This document shows, in pieces, positions 1-7,677 of a stretch of DNA of 53,794 nucleotides. The position numbers and the translations under genes are program-made. How positions within the stretch are numbered: the first letter of the stretch is position 1; every line of letters begins with the position of its first letter. This stretch comes from an uncultured Bacteroides sp. (GTDB taxonomy: Bacteria; Bacteroidota; Bacteroidia; Bacteroidales; Bacteroidaceae), in contig CAJKOW010000006.1 of assembly GCA_905201685.1 (NCBI GenBank), positions 1-53,794 of the forward strand, written 5' to 3'. Below the pieces are notes generated by a model, which was not told the origin of the DNA, did no database searches, and saw nothing but the letters and a program-made list of their open reading frames with translations.

Positions 1-51
1 GGAAACGCGTAAAAAAGTCCGCTCAAGGCATCGGAACTGAAGATTATTTTG

Positions 52-59
52 TATTTTTG
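52..59 (+). promoter_or_regulatory. -7 element upstream of the Panacea gene
   Basis: TATTTTTG fits the Bacteroides -7 consensus TAnnTTTG, about 35 bases before the ATG at 95. No good TTTG is visible at the -33 position, so this is a partial match. Confidence 0.4.
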
Positions 60-94
60 CCGCATAAAAGTCTAATTAACAATCTCTTCATCAC

Positions 95-676
95 ATGGCA
101 CACATTCAGGCATTGACCACCGACGATATTCTTAAATTAAAAGCCATTACGCTATATATCGTCAACAAATGCGGGGTTGCCGATATCTTTCATATCCTGA
201 AGATCCTGTACTTTGCTGATCGTGCGCACTATGCCGAGTGGGGTACAAGACTTTCGGAAGACACCTTCTGTGCGATGGACAACGGCCCTGTAGCTTCCCA
301 TCTGTATAATGCACTAAAAGACGTGACAGGGAAGGAAAAATTGCCGGCAGGTTCGCCATTGAAGATCATTTCCGACTCACTCTATCAGGCCGACCCGATG
401 TTTGAATACTATATCAGCGCCCGCGAGGAAGCTGACATGGACGAGCTTTCGGCATCGGATGTTGCTTGTCTGGACCGTTCGATAGCCGAGAACAAAGAAC
501 AGGCTTTTGGCGAACTCTCAAAGAGGTCGCACGACCAGGCTTGGCAAGAAGCCTATGGCAGAAAGAAAAATGCGCCCATGAACCCCCTTTTGATGGCCGA
601 AGCAGGAGGTGCGTCGAAGGAGACGCTGGAGTTCATTAAGGAAAATGCTGAATTCGATCAAATGATAGCGAAGTGA
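95..676 (+). CDS. Panacea / SocA-like (DUF4065) domain protein
   Basis: A 193-residue soluble protein. The N-terminal half reads LKLKAITLYIVNKCG, then HILKILYFADRAHYAEWG, then DTFCAMDNGPVASHLYNALK. This is the Panacea/DUF4065 pattern seen in the SocA antitoxin and phage GepA proteins: a helical domain with an LKxLYFAD core and a GPV turn. In toxin-antitoxin pairs this domain neutralises very different toxins and is normally next to the toxin gene. No toxin-like reading frame lies immediately downstream, where about 280 bases are non-coding. The 94 bases upstream are also non-coding and carry a -7 motif, so the gene appears singly transcribed. It could be an orphan antitoxin, or its partner could lie left of the window. 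The domain call is fairly sure. Any antitoxin activity here is inference. Confidence 0.72.
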   Translation: MAHIQALTTDDILKLKAITLYIVNKCGVADIFHILKILYFADRAHYAEWGTRLSEDTFCAMDNGPVASHLYNALKDVTGKEKLPAGSPLKIISDSLYQADPMFEYYISAREEADMDELSASDVACLDRSIAENKEQAFGELSKRSHDQAWQEAYGRKKNAPMNPLLMAEAGGASKETLEFIKENAEFDQMIAK

Positions 677-960
677 TATGGTTTTGCTTGTGAACGCTGT
701 GATTCAATCGGGCAACGTTTCTCCCAAACGTTTAAGAAAGTTCGGCCTCATAGAATAGCAAATGCTTGTAAACCAATCCCCTTCCCCACATTTCACCCCC
801 TCTCCGTACCCCTCCGCCGTACCACCTACGTACCAGTTTTTCCTCCTCCGCATCGCCTAACTTTGCCTCTGCAATCACGAAGAAAAAGGCTACAGCCGAC
901 TCGTGCTTGCGGGGGCTTTTCGTATTGAGGGCTCCCAACGCAAAAAAAAGAGAAATCGAA
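677..960. other. Intergenic stretch with small hairpin and C-rich tract
   Basis: No gene is supported here. A 7-bp hairpin (AACGTTT, loop CTCCC, AAACGTT) lies at 714-732 with no T-run, so it is at best a weak terminator for the Panacea gene. A C-rich tract at 780-850 holds GTACC three times, at 806, 819 and 830. The promoter candidate for the next gene is at 858-865. Confidence 0.4.
858..865 (+). promoter_or_regulatory. -7 element for the replication-module genes
   Basis: TAACTTTG fits TAnnTTTG, with a T-rich run at 837-840 near the -33 position. It would start transcription near 872 and give a leader of about 90 bases before the ATG at 961. Confidence 0.35.
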
Positions 961-1242
961 ATGAAAAAACTACTGAAAGTCATCATGCAGGGCGAACCCT
1001 TCGCCGTGCAGAGCCAGAAGGCCGAAAGCGGTCAGGTGATGAAGTGCAACATCGTGTTGCAAGAGTTGGGCGGCAAGTACGAAGACGCGTACGTGGCAGC
1101 CATGCTGGGGCAACTGGCCTCGAGCAAATTCTACGCCGGCGAGCTGGTGTATGCCGTACTCCGCTTCCAGACGCGCGAGTACAACGGACAAATGTTTCAG
1201 GACATACTGGCAGTGGAACTGGTGAAAATGAAGAACAGTTGA
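961..1242 (+). CDS. Small OB-fold-like protein next to the primase (possible ssDNA-binding protein)
   Basis: A 93-residue protein. The start at 961 is chosen because it follows an A-rich AAAGAGAAATCGAA leader; upstream in-frame starts are not ATG. It is predicted to be mostly beta strand: an N-terminal KKLLKVIMQGEPF strand, SGQVMKCNIVLQELGG, then a C-terminal TREYNGQMFQDILAVEL. The last segment resembles the strand pattern of DUF3127/SSB-like OB-fold proteins. Together with its place upstream of a primase/ATPase fusion, this suggests a single-strand DNA-binding role, but that is inference and no family was recognised with certainty. The stop codon falls at the left edge of a GTTGACAA repeat block. 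Confidence 0.5.
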   Translation: MKKLLKVIMQGEPFAVQSQKAESGQVMKCNIVLQELGGKYEDAYVAAMLGQLASSKFYAGELVYAVLRFQTREYNGQMFQDILAVELVKMKNS

Positions 1243-1400
1243 CAAGTTGACGAGTTGACAAGTTGACAAGGGACGAGTTGACAAGTTAACAAGTTGACAA
1301 GGGGGGGACAAGGGCAACAAGTTGACAAGGATCCCCACTTCCTCCTCGTTGTCTCGTTAACTCGTCCCCTCGTCAACTAAACTTCCCCCCTTGTCAACTA
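1243..1400. repeat. 8-bp GTTGACAA tandem repeat block with inverted arm
   Basis: From the stop codon of the preceding gene, GTTGACAA and close variants (GTTGACGA, GTTAACAA) recur about eight times up to 1330. The complementary form (TCGTTAAC, TCGTCAAC, TTGTCAAC) recurs from about 1347 to 1400. The two arms could fold into a long imperfect hairpin. From memory, dispersed blocks of this kind occur in Bacteroidetes genomes. No coding function is seen. Confidence 0.75.
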
Positions 1401-1502
1401 AAAAAAAGTAAAAACCAACCTGAGTGGAGCGACGTGAAGGAACCTCCCGGAGAGCAAAGTGGCCACGTTTCTTGCTTCCCTTCTCTCACAAAACTCAGAA
1501 AA

Positions 1503-1895
1503 ATGATGAAAAAAGAATATTTCTTACAAGATGTCCACATGGACACACAGACGGCCTTCATGGCCAATGGCAACATCAACATTTATCCCTGTGCCTGGGA
1601 GGCAGACAAGGCACCTATCACGCCCGAAGGAAGGGCATCGTACAAAGGCCGTATCACGGTGGAGGAAGACGGATTCACACGCGTAAAGCCTTACAACATC
1701 GACACCGGACCGCGCTACATCGAACTCTTCGCCACGGAGCACTGCCGGGTGCTGATGACCACGCGCGGACGCATTATCGAGAAATGGAGCTTCCGACCTT
1801 CGCTGACGGCCGATGACATCCTGGCCCTGCGCAACTTGGAGGGGCGACGTATCGACGCCTACTACGCCAGCCGCAGGTTGGAAACGAGATGGTGA
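1503..1895 (+). CDS. Hypothetical protein of the replication-like module
   Basis: A 130-residue protein starting MMKKEYFLQDVHMDTQTAFM. ATG at 1503 or 1506 is preferred over the longer frame from 1434, because the extra N-terminal residues look non-conserved and read out of repeat-adjacent DNA. It contains an N-terminal aromatic-rich region, GRASYKGRITVEEDGFTRVKPYN, and a C-terminal helical segment LTADDILALRNLEGRRIDAYY. I do not recognise the family. It lies between the OB-fold-like gene and the primase gene on the same strand, so a role in the same element is likely. It may be a DNA-binding accessory, but nothing in the sequence proves this. Confidence 0.5.
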   Translation: MMKKEYFLQDVHMDTQTAFMANGNINIYPCAWEADKAPITPEGRASYKGRITVEEDGFTRVKPYNIDTGPRYIELFATEHCRVLMTTRGRIIEKWSFRPSLTADDILALRNLEGRRIDAYYASRRLETRW

Positions 1896-1960
1896 CGGAA
1901 CTCGACCGATCCGCCACTTCCATATACGAATAATTGAATCCTGAAAAAAAGTAACAAAAG

Positions 1961-4342
1961 ATGAACAACTTTACTTGTATCGGACGGGGGCATGGTGCTC
2001 CCGCCCTACCGGCCACCCGCCAGGAGTGGGAGGCCATGCGCCGCGAACCTTGGTTGGCGGAAATGTGTCGCCGCATCGAGGCGGGCGACGAAAAACTGAA
2101 ACGGCGGCTACCCATCTGGACGCCCCATTGCGCTGCCTTCCGTGACAACCATCGCGCGGCGGCCGACGCCCTGCAACCCCTGCCGCGACTGATGCTCGAT
2201 TTCGACGAAAAAGGACATTCGGCCGAGATATTGGAGCGCTCGCTCGCCTTGCAGAAGGCAGGCAAATGGCAGGTGTTGCTGGTCGAGGAATCGGTGCGCC
2301 GCGGCACCCACGTGCTCATCGTCCTGCCCCACGGCATGACCCCGCACGAGGCACAGACGCGCTTTTCGGCCGACGTGGGCTTTAAGGCCGACGGGGCTCT
2401 GAAGGACGTAAGCCGCTGCATCTACATGGTGCCCGAGGACCATACGCTGTATGTGGACGAGGAAGGGCTGTTTGGCCTCACCCCCGACCCCTCTCCTTGG
2501 GAGAGGGGAGAAGCAGATTGTGGGGTATCTTCAGCTCCCCTCCTTCCTGAAGGAGGGGTGTCCGAAGGACGGGGTGGTAGGACGGCCACGCAAGCATCCT
2601 ACACCCCTTCACCTACCACCTCCCCCTGCGGGGACTCCTCCTTCCCGAAGGAGGAGAGCGTAGAAACATCTTCCGCGCGGTCTCCCCTCTCCTTGGGAGA
2701 GGGGCCGGAGGTGAGGCTCTTCCGCGGCATCCCCTATGCCGCCATCATCGCCCAATGGTTCCGCCTGGCGGGCGGCGAACCCGTGCCCGGCGAGCGCAAC
2801 GACAAGCTGCATCGTCTGGCCTCGCACCTGCGCTACATCACCGACAACGACGAAGCGCTGATGCTCCAGGTGATGCCCCGCTACGGCCTGTCGGAAGAGG
2901 AGATGCGCGGATTGATACACTCTGCCTGCTCGGCAAAGTGGTATTCGATACCGCAGATGATGAAGGAAGCGGTCCAAAGCCTCACCCCCGACCCCTCTCC
3001 GAAAGAGAGGGAAGACCGTGCGGACAGTGGTATCTCAATACCTCCCCTCTCTCTGGGAGAGGGGTTGGGGGAGAGGCCCCTCCCTCCGCTGATCCGGCTG
3101 CTCATCAGCCGCACCCCCGACCTCTACAAGGCTGCCGTGGCGCACGCCGTCTTTCCACCGCTGGCGGCTCATCTGCACCGCGTCAGGTTCCGGTACATCG
3201 ACAACGTGGAGCACGAAGCCACACTGATGAACGTGCTGATGGCGGGCACCGGCGCGGGCAAGGACTGCATCAGCGAACCCATCAACCGCATCATGGCCGA
3301 CATACGCCGGCGCGACGAGGAAAACCTGCGGCGCGAACGCCAGTGGAAGGACGAAGTCAGCACGAGAGGCGCCAACAAGGACAAGCGCAAACGACCCGAA
3401 GGACTTGTCATACAGGAAATTGACGCCGACATGACCAACCCCGCCTTCGTCATGCGCATGGCCGAAGCCGACGGACACTTCCTCTACACGAAGCTGAACG
3501 AGATAGACCAGTTCGACGCCCTGAAGGGCAGCGGACGGGGAGGGCAGCAGTTTCAGATCATGTGTCTGGCCTTCGACCCCGGCAACCGCTACGGGCAGAC
3601 GCGTGTGGGCGCGCAGAGCGTGACGGAGAAGGTCACCATCCGCTTCAACTGGAACGCCTCGACCACCATCCAAAAGGGCAAGCGATACTTCTCGAAGGTG
3701 CTGACCGACGGCCCCATCTCGCGCATTAACTTCTGCACCATCCCCGAACGCGAAATAGGAGCCGACATGCCCGTCTATGGAAGCTACGACGACGCCTTCG
3801 ACGAGGCTTTGCGCCCCTACATCGACAACCTGCTGAAGGCGCAGGGGCTGATCGACTGTCCGCAGGCCTACCGGCTGGCGCAACAGCTGAAGGAAGAGTG
3901 CGCCGACTTTGCCCGCCTGTCGCAAAGCCGCGTCTATGAGAACCTGTCCTTCCGAGCCAACGTTATCGCCTGGCTGAAGGCATGCGTCCTCTACGTGGCC
4001 AACGGTTGCCGCTGGGACGATACGTTCGAGGACTTCATCCGCTGGTCGCTGCAGTACGACTTGGCTTGCAAGATGGAGTTCTTCGGGGCAGACATCGAAG
4101 AGGCGATGATCGACAGCTCGCGCACCGGCGGCGGACCTCGCAACCTGCTGAATCTGCTGCCCGACGAATTCACCTATCAGCAGGTCGTACAGGTGCGCCA
4201 ACGGATGGGCAAGGACGAGAAAGGCACGCAAAACATGCTCAACCAGTGGGTGCACCGCAACTACGTGGAGAGAATTACAAATGACAATTACAGTAAGCTA
4301 AAATTCAGAAAAGATGGAATTGACATTGACACGAATCGCTAA
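1961..4342 (+). CDS. Primase/ATPase fusion (BT4734-like N-terminal domain plus DUF3987/VirE-like ATPase)
   Basis: A 793-residue protein. Residues about 1-165 resemble a BT4734-like/VirE N-terminal domain with primase features: an acidic motif LMLDFDEKGH, a RGTHVLIVLP segment, and KDVSRCIYM. Residues about 253-338 (IPYAAIIAQWFRLAGG to SAKWYSIPQMM) look like a helical primase-associated domain. From about residue 385 follows a DUF3987-type ATPase with a Walker A-like GTGAGKD, an acidic strand with KLNEIDQFDAL, and RINFCTIPERE. These suggest a plasmid- or phage-style replication primase/helicase. Two stretches, residues about 172-252 and 339-372, are palindromic repeat DNA translated in frame (listed separately). 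They fall at domain junctions. The gene overlaps the next one by 29 bases. Domain calls are good; activity is inferred. Confidence 0.7.
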   Translation: MNNFTCIGRGHGAPALPATRQEWEAMRREPWLAEMCRRIEAGDEKLKRRLPIWTPHCAAFRDNHRAAADALQPLPRLMLDFDEKGHSAEILERSLALQKAGKWQVLLVEESVRRGTHVLIVLPHGMTPHEAQTRFSADVGFKADGALKDVSRCIYMVPEDHTLYVDEEGLFGLTPDPSPWERGEADCGVSSAPLLPEGGVSEGRGGRTATQASYTPSPTTSPCGDSSFPKEESVETSSARSPLSLGEGPEVRLFRGIPYAAIIAQWFRLAGGEPVPGERNDKLHRLASHLRYITDNDEALMLQVMPRYGLSEEEMRGLIHSACSAKWYSIPQMMKEAVQSLTPDPSPKEREDRADSGISIPPLSLGEGLGERPLPPLIRLLISRTPDLYKAAVAHAVFPPLAAHLHRVRFRYIDNVEHEATLMNVLMAGTGAGKDCISEPINRIMADIRRRDEENLRRERQWKDEVSTRGANKDKRKRPEGLVIQEIDADMTNPAFVMRMAEADGHFLYTKLNEIDQFDALKGSGRGGQQFQIMCLAFDPGNRYGQTRVGAQSVTEKVTIRFNWNASTTIQKGKRYFSKVLTDGPISRINFCTIPEREIGADMPVYGSYDDAFDEALRPYIDNLLKAQGLIDCPQAYRLAQQLKEECADFARLSQSRVYENLSFRANVIAWLKACVLYVANGCRWDDTFEDFIRWSLQYDLACKMEFFGADIEEAMIDSSRTGGGPRNLLNLLPDEFTYQQVVQVRQRMGKDEKGTQNMLNQWVHRNYVERITNDNYSKLKFRKDGIDIDTNR
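2476..2716. repeat. Composite palindromic repeat inserted in frame in the primase gene (copy 1)
   Basis: The outer arms are CCTCACCCCCGACCCCTCTC at the left and its near-complement ending GGAGGTGAGG at the right. Each arm carries its own hairpin (CCCTCTCC / GGAGAGGGG). Inside lie two oppositely oriented copies of a second motif (CTCCCCTCCTTCC / GAAGGAGGGG with GGACGGGGTGG). The whole insert stays open in the host frame and reads as LTPDPSPWERGE at the start and PLSLGEGPEVRL at the end. Confidence 0.85.
2979..3077. repeat. Palindromic repeat inserted in frame in the primase gene (copy 2)
   Basis: A shorter copy of the same element: GCCTCACCCCCGACCCCTCT at the left, GGGAGAGGGGTTGGGGGAGA at the right, about 99 bases in all. 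It is read in frame as LTPDPSPKERED ending PLSLGEGLGERP. It lacks the inner second motif of copy 1. Confidence 0.85.
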
Positions 4343-4721
4343 GCGAAAAGACTATACCATAGGCCGGCTGGAGGCCGACGGCGAATACCTGTGCGACACG
4401 CTGGAACCCACGTGGCGCGACCTGAAGAAAAAACATAAGATCAGAGGGCGCACGGCCATCCCCGAGGGACGCTATCCGGTGGTCATCACCCGAAGCCCCA
4501 AGTTCGGCGAGTGGCTGCCTCTGCTGCTCCATGTGCCCCTGTTCGAGGGCATCCGCATCCATGCGGGCAACACTCCTGCCGACACGGCCGGATGCATCCT
4601 GGTGGGCGAAAACCGCAAGCCGGGGCATGTGCTCAACTCGCGTCGCCACGTCGCCTTGCTGAAGCGACGCATCGTCGAGGCGAAGGACAGGGGCGAGGGA
4701 GTATGGATCAGGGTAAGCTGA
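4314..4721 (+). CDS. DUF5675 family protein
   Basis: A 135-residue protein beginning MELTLTRIAKRKDYTIGRL. Typical family features are visible: CDTLEPTWRDL, a GRTAIPEGRYPVVITRSPKF segment, an IRIHAGNTPADTAGCILVG motif, and a C-terminal basic helix. DUF5675 proteins are common in phages and integrated elements and are sometimes placed near lysis or peptidoglycan functions; the biochemical role is not settled. The His, Asn, Thr and Cys of HAGNTPADTAGC are the likely functional residues. The start overlaps the end of the primase gene by 29 bases, so the two are translationally linked. An inverted repeat follows the gene. Confidence 0.7.
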   Translation: MELTLTRIAKRKDYTIGRLEADGEYLCDTLEPTWRDLKKKHKIRGRTAIPEGRYPVVITRSPKFGEWLPLLLHVPLFEGIRIHAGNTPADTAGCILVGENRKPGHVLNSRRHVALLKRRIVEAKDRGEGVWIRVS

Positions 4722-4736
4722 CCCGCTGAAAAAAGC

Positions 4737-4768
4737 GTAGGAAGAAAGCCTCACGGTTTCCTTCCTAC
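4737..4768 (+). terminator. Inverted repeat after the DUF5675 gene
   Basis: GTAGGAAGAAAGCC, a TCAC loop and GGTTTCCTTCCTAC form an imperfect 14-bp stem just downstream of the stop codon. No clear T-run follows, so this may be a weak terminator or an RNA-stabilising stem between convergent genes. Confidence 0.5.
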
Positions 4769-4777
4769 ATACACGAT

Positions 4778-4802
4778 GAAAAATTGAGTTGTTTTACAAC
4801 TC
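4778..4802 (-). terminator. Terminator of the galactose operon
   Basis: Read on the minus strand, GAGTTGT, loop AAA, ACAACTC is followed by AATTTTTC. This is a 7-bp perfect stem plus T-run, 12 bases past the galK stop codon. Confidence 0.7.
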
Positions 4803-4813
4803 GGTTTATTTCT

Positions 4814-5968
4814 TTATTCCAAACGTCTTGCGCCGTCGCTGATCACTACGTCGTAGATCTTCGGGCTACGGCCAAACTTGTTCTTGAAGTCTTCTTTTGC
4901 TTTGTTGACGAATGTAGAATACAGTTCGTCCTTCACCAAGTTGATGGTACATCCGCCAAAGCCGCCACCCATGACGCGCGATCCGGTGACGCCGCAGTCG
5001 AATGCCAGGTCGTTGAGGAAGTCGAGTTCTTCGCAACTTACTTCGTACAGCTTGCTCATGCCGTGGTGCGTCTCGTACATCTTCTGTCCGACGGTTTCGT
5101 AGTCGCCTCTTTCCAGAGCGTCGCAAACGTCGAGCACGCGTTGTATTTCCTCGATGACGTATTCGGCACGCTTGTAGTCTTCTTCGCTGATGTCGGCTTT
5201 CGATTCGTTCAGCATCTCCATGGTGCAGTCGCGCAGGAATTCAACGTGCGGATGCTTCTTCTGAATGGCAGCCACTACGTTTTCGCAGCTCTGACGGCGC
5301 TTGTTGTAAGCCGACGATGCCAATTCGTGCTTCACGACGGAGTCAACCAGCACTAAGCGGTAGCCCTGCGGGTCGAAGGGGAAGTACTGGTATTCGAGCG
5401 AACGGCAGTCGAGGCGGATCAGATGGCCTTTCTTTCCGAATACGGAGGCAAACTGGTCCATGATGCCGCAGTTCACGCCGCAATAATTGTGCTCGGTAGC
5501 CTGTCCTACCTTGGCCAGCTCGAACTTGTCGATCTTGTTGTCGCCGAAGAGGTCGTTCAGGGCATAAGCGTAGGTGCTTTCGAGGGCGGCCGATGAAGAC
5601 ATGCCGGCACCCAGAGGAACGTCGCCGGCAAAAGCCGTGTTGAAGCCTTTTACTTCTACACCCCGTTTGATCATTTCGCGGCAAACGCCGAAGATATATC
5701 TTGCCCAGCTTGCACGAGGAGCGTCAGCCTCTTCCAAACCAAACTCAACATAATCTTTCAGGTCGATGGAGTAAGCCTTCACGATGTTGGTACCGTTTGG
5801 CTTGATTTCGGCTATCATGCCTTTATCGATTGCTCCAGGGAATACAAAACCGCCGTTGTAGTCGGTGTGTTCGCCGATCAGATTAATGCGACCCGGAGAA
5901 GCGTAAACTGCTCCTGTTGTTCCATCAAAATGCTTGATGAAACGGCTTCTTACGTATTCTATATCCAT
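4814..5968 (-). CDS. galK: Galactokinase
   Basis: A 384-residue GHMP kinase that phosphorylates galactose to galactose 1-phosphate in the cytoplasm, the first committed Leloir step. All three family motifs are present: the galactokinase signature PGRINLIGEHTDYN (residues about 25-38), the ATP-binding VPLGAGMSSSAALE (117-130), and GGGFGGCTINLV (about 334-345). The length matches the usual 380-390. It is the last gene of a leftward set with a sugar transporter (65-base gap) and galM, and an intrinsic terminator follows it. galT and galE are not in the window. The identification is secure. Confidence 0.97.
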   Translation of the reverse strand: MDIEYVRSRFIKHFDGTTGAVYASPGRINLIGEHTDYNGGFVFPGAIDKGMIAEIKPNGTNIVKAYSIDLKDYVEFGLEEADAPRASWARYIFGVCREMIKRGVEVKGFNTAFAGDVPLGAGMSSSAALESTYAYALNDLFGDNKIDKFELAKVGQATEHNYCGVNCGIMDQFASVFGKKGHLIRLDCRSLEYQYFPFDPQGYRLVLVDSVVKHELASSAYNKRRQSCENVVAAIQKKHPHVEFLRDCTMEMLNESKADISEEDYKRAEYVIEEIQRVLDVCDALERGDYETVGQKMYETHHGMSKLYEVSCEELDFLNDLAFDCGVTGSRVMGGGFGGCTINLVKDELYSTFVNKAKEDFKNKFGRSPKIYDVVISDGARRLE

Positions 5969-6032
5969 AATACTAATATTTTTAATAAGGTGAATAATTA
6001 AAATTACCTATATGTGTTTTTCTCTTCTTCTA

Positions 6033-7523
6033 TTATTCTACTGGAATGTTCTTGTTGACGTTCTTGCATCCTACCAGGCCGTAGTACAGCAGATAGGCCA
6101 GACCGGCGATGATGAGCCAGTAGCTTGCCATGTAGCCTACGCCGTCGGCGATAGCGTTCTGGATGAGCGGCAGGATACCGCCACCTACTACCATCATCAT
6201 GAAGATGCCCGATGCCTGTGCGGTGTACTTGCCCAGTCCTTCAACAGCCAGGTTGAAGATACCGCCCCACATGACCGATGTGCAGAGTCCGCACAATACC
6301 AGCAGGAAGGCGCTCAGGGGTACCTTCGGAGTGGCCAGCGAGCCTACCATTTCTTCGGGAGCCATAGCGGCTTCTTCCTTCAGGGCGTCAGCATACGGAG
6401 TCAGATCGACTGATGCGGGGTTGGCGATGAAGGCCGAAATCTGGTCGGCGGGTACACCTACGTTGGTCAGTATTTCGGTGGTCTTGGCTACGGGGTCATA
6501 GACGATTTTGGGGACATCGACGCCGACATTCTTGGGCATGAACATGGCGATGACGATGAGCACGATAGCGGTGGCCGAAACGGCGATGAGTTGGGCACGG
6601 GTCGATACCTTGCCGCTGATGGCGCTACTTGCCATACGGCCGACGAGCATCAGCAGCCAGTAGATGGCGGCGATGGCTCCACCGATGGCGGCACCGTTGA
6701 TGAGGATGCCGGCTCCCTTGCTCGAAGCGTCGGCTAAGTAGAAGTTGAGCGTGCCGGGGATACCGATTTCGATACCTACGTAGATGAAGATACCGATGAC
6801 GCCCAATACGGTGTGGCGGAAGCTCCAGGGGCTGTATTCGAATTTTTCCTTCTGTGCGCCGCCTTTTCTGAGGTGGGGCTCAGGGATGGATACGAACGAG
6901 ATGATGATGAAGGCAGCCACGAATACGCCCATGGCGATGAACAGCAGCGGAGCTACGTCGGACATGGCTGTCTTTGAAGTAACGGTGCCGATCAGCGCGC
7001 CTACGAAGAGCGGCGTCAGTGTGCCCGACAGTGAGTTCAAGGCGCCACCCGTCTGGATGAGCTGGTTACCCTTGTTGCCACCGCCTCCGAGGAGGTTCAG
7101 CATGGGGTTGACCACGGTGTTGAGCATACATACGCAGAAACCGCAGACGAAGGCTCCGAGCAGGTAGATGATGAAGTTCAGCTTGATGGCGTATGCGCCC
7201 AGCGAGAAGACCTCGACATTGGCGCCTACAAGGCTGGACAGATACTGGATGAAGAGGCCGACGAAGCCGACGGCCATCGCGATGAGGGCTGTCTTCTTGT
7301 AGCCGATCTTGACCAGCATGTTACCGGCGGGGATACCCATGAAGAGGTAAGCCAGGAAGTTCATCATGTTGCCCATCATACCCAGTGTGTTGGCACCGGC
7401 GTATTGGTTTTTCCAAATCGTGCCGAAGGGCGCGGCAAGATTGGTGACGAAAGAGATCATCGCAAAAATGAAGAACATGGTAATAATTGCGACGAGATTA
7501 CCGTTCTTTTTCTGTTGTGTCAT
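6033..7523 (-). CDS. Sugar MFS transporter, FucP/GluP family (glucose/galactose permease)
   Basis: A 496-residue inner-membrane major facilitator with about 12 hydrophobic segments. It begins MTQQKKNGNLVAIITMFFIFAMISFVT, followed by PFGTIWKNQYAGANTLGMMGNMMNF. This is typical of the FucP/GluP branch of sugar:H+ symporters, as is NPMLNLLGGGGNKGNQLIQTGGA in the middle. A hydrophilic insertion of about 70 residues around positions 330-400 (KNVGVDVPKIVYDP to EMVGSLATPKVPLS) makes it longer than E. coli FucP (about 438). Its position between galM and galK makes galactose and/or glucose the likely substrate. The family call is strong; exact specificity is inferred from context. Confidence 0.88.
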   Translation of the reverse strand: MTQQKKNGNLVAIITMFFIFAMISFVTNLAAPFGTIWKNQYAGANTLGMMGNMMNFLAYLFMGIPAGNMLVKIGYKKTALIAMAVGFVGLFIQYLSSLVGANVEVFSLGAYAIKLNFIIYLLGAFVCGFCVCMLNTVVNPMLNLLGGGGNKGNQLIQTGGALNSLSGTLTPLFVGALIGTVTSKTAMSDVAPLLFIAMGVFVAAFIIISFVSIPEPHLRKGGAQKEKFEYSPWSFRHTVLGVIGIFIYVGIEIGIPGTLNFYLADASSKGAGILINGAAIGGAIAAIYWLLMLVGRMASSAISGKVSTRAQLIAVSATAIVLIVIAMFMPKNVGVDVPKIVYDPVAKTTEILTNVGVPADQISAFIANPASVDLTPYADALKEEAAMAPEEMVGSLATPKVPLSAFLLVLCGLCTSVMWGGIFNLAVEGLGKYTAQASGIFMMMVVGGGILPLIQNAIADGVGYMASYWLIIAGLAYLLYYGLVGCKNVNKNIPVE

Positions 7524-7606
7524 GGTTTTTCTGAAAAGTTAGGGGTTAATGATATTGGGTTATTATTGTTCTTTTTTCATGGTTCACAAGTCACAGATGG
7601 TTGTGT

Positions 7607-7664
7607 AAAGGAGTAAAAGAAGGCGGGAGGGGGGGATAGCCTCTCCCTTTTTACTCCTTTTTTT
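7607..7664 (+). terminator. Long GC-rich hairpin between galM and the sugar transporter
   Basis: AAAGGAGTAAAAG and CTTTTTACTCCTTT are complementary and enclose a second G-rich/C-rich pairing (GGGAG / CTCCC). A T-run at 7658-7664 makes it a good terminator only in the rightward direction, where no gene lies. In the direction of the gal genes it would act as a partial terminator or a processing or stability stem. Confidence 0.5.
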
Positions 7665-7677
7665 GCAGGGGTAGGAG

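Noticed and set aside
806..834. GTACC three times at 13 and 11 bp spacing, a possible fifth phased array
   Set aside because: Only three short copies in C-rich DNA with unequal spacing; could easily be chance.
3035..4255. A 406-codon minus-strand open frame opposite the primase gene
   Set aside because: GC-rich codon bias keeps the antisense frame open. The plus strand shows clear ATPase motifs, and the antisense product has no recognisable domain and includes repeat-derived residues.
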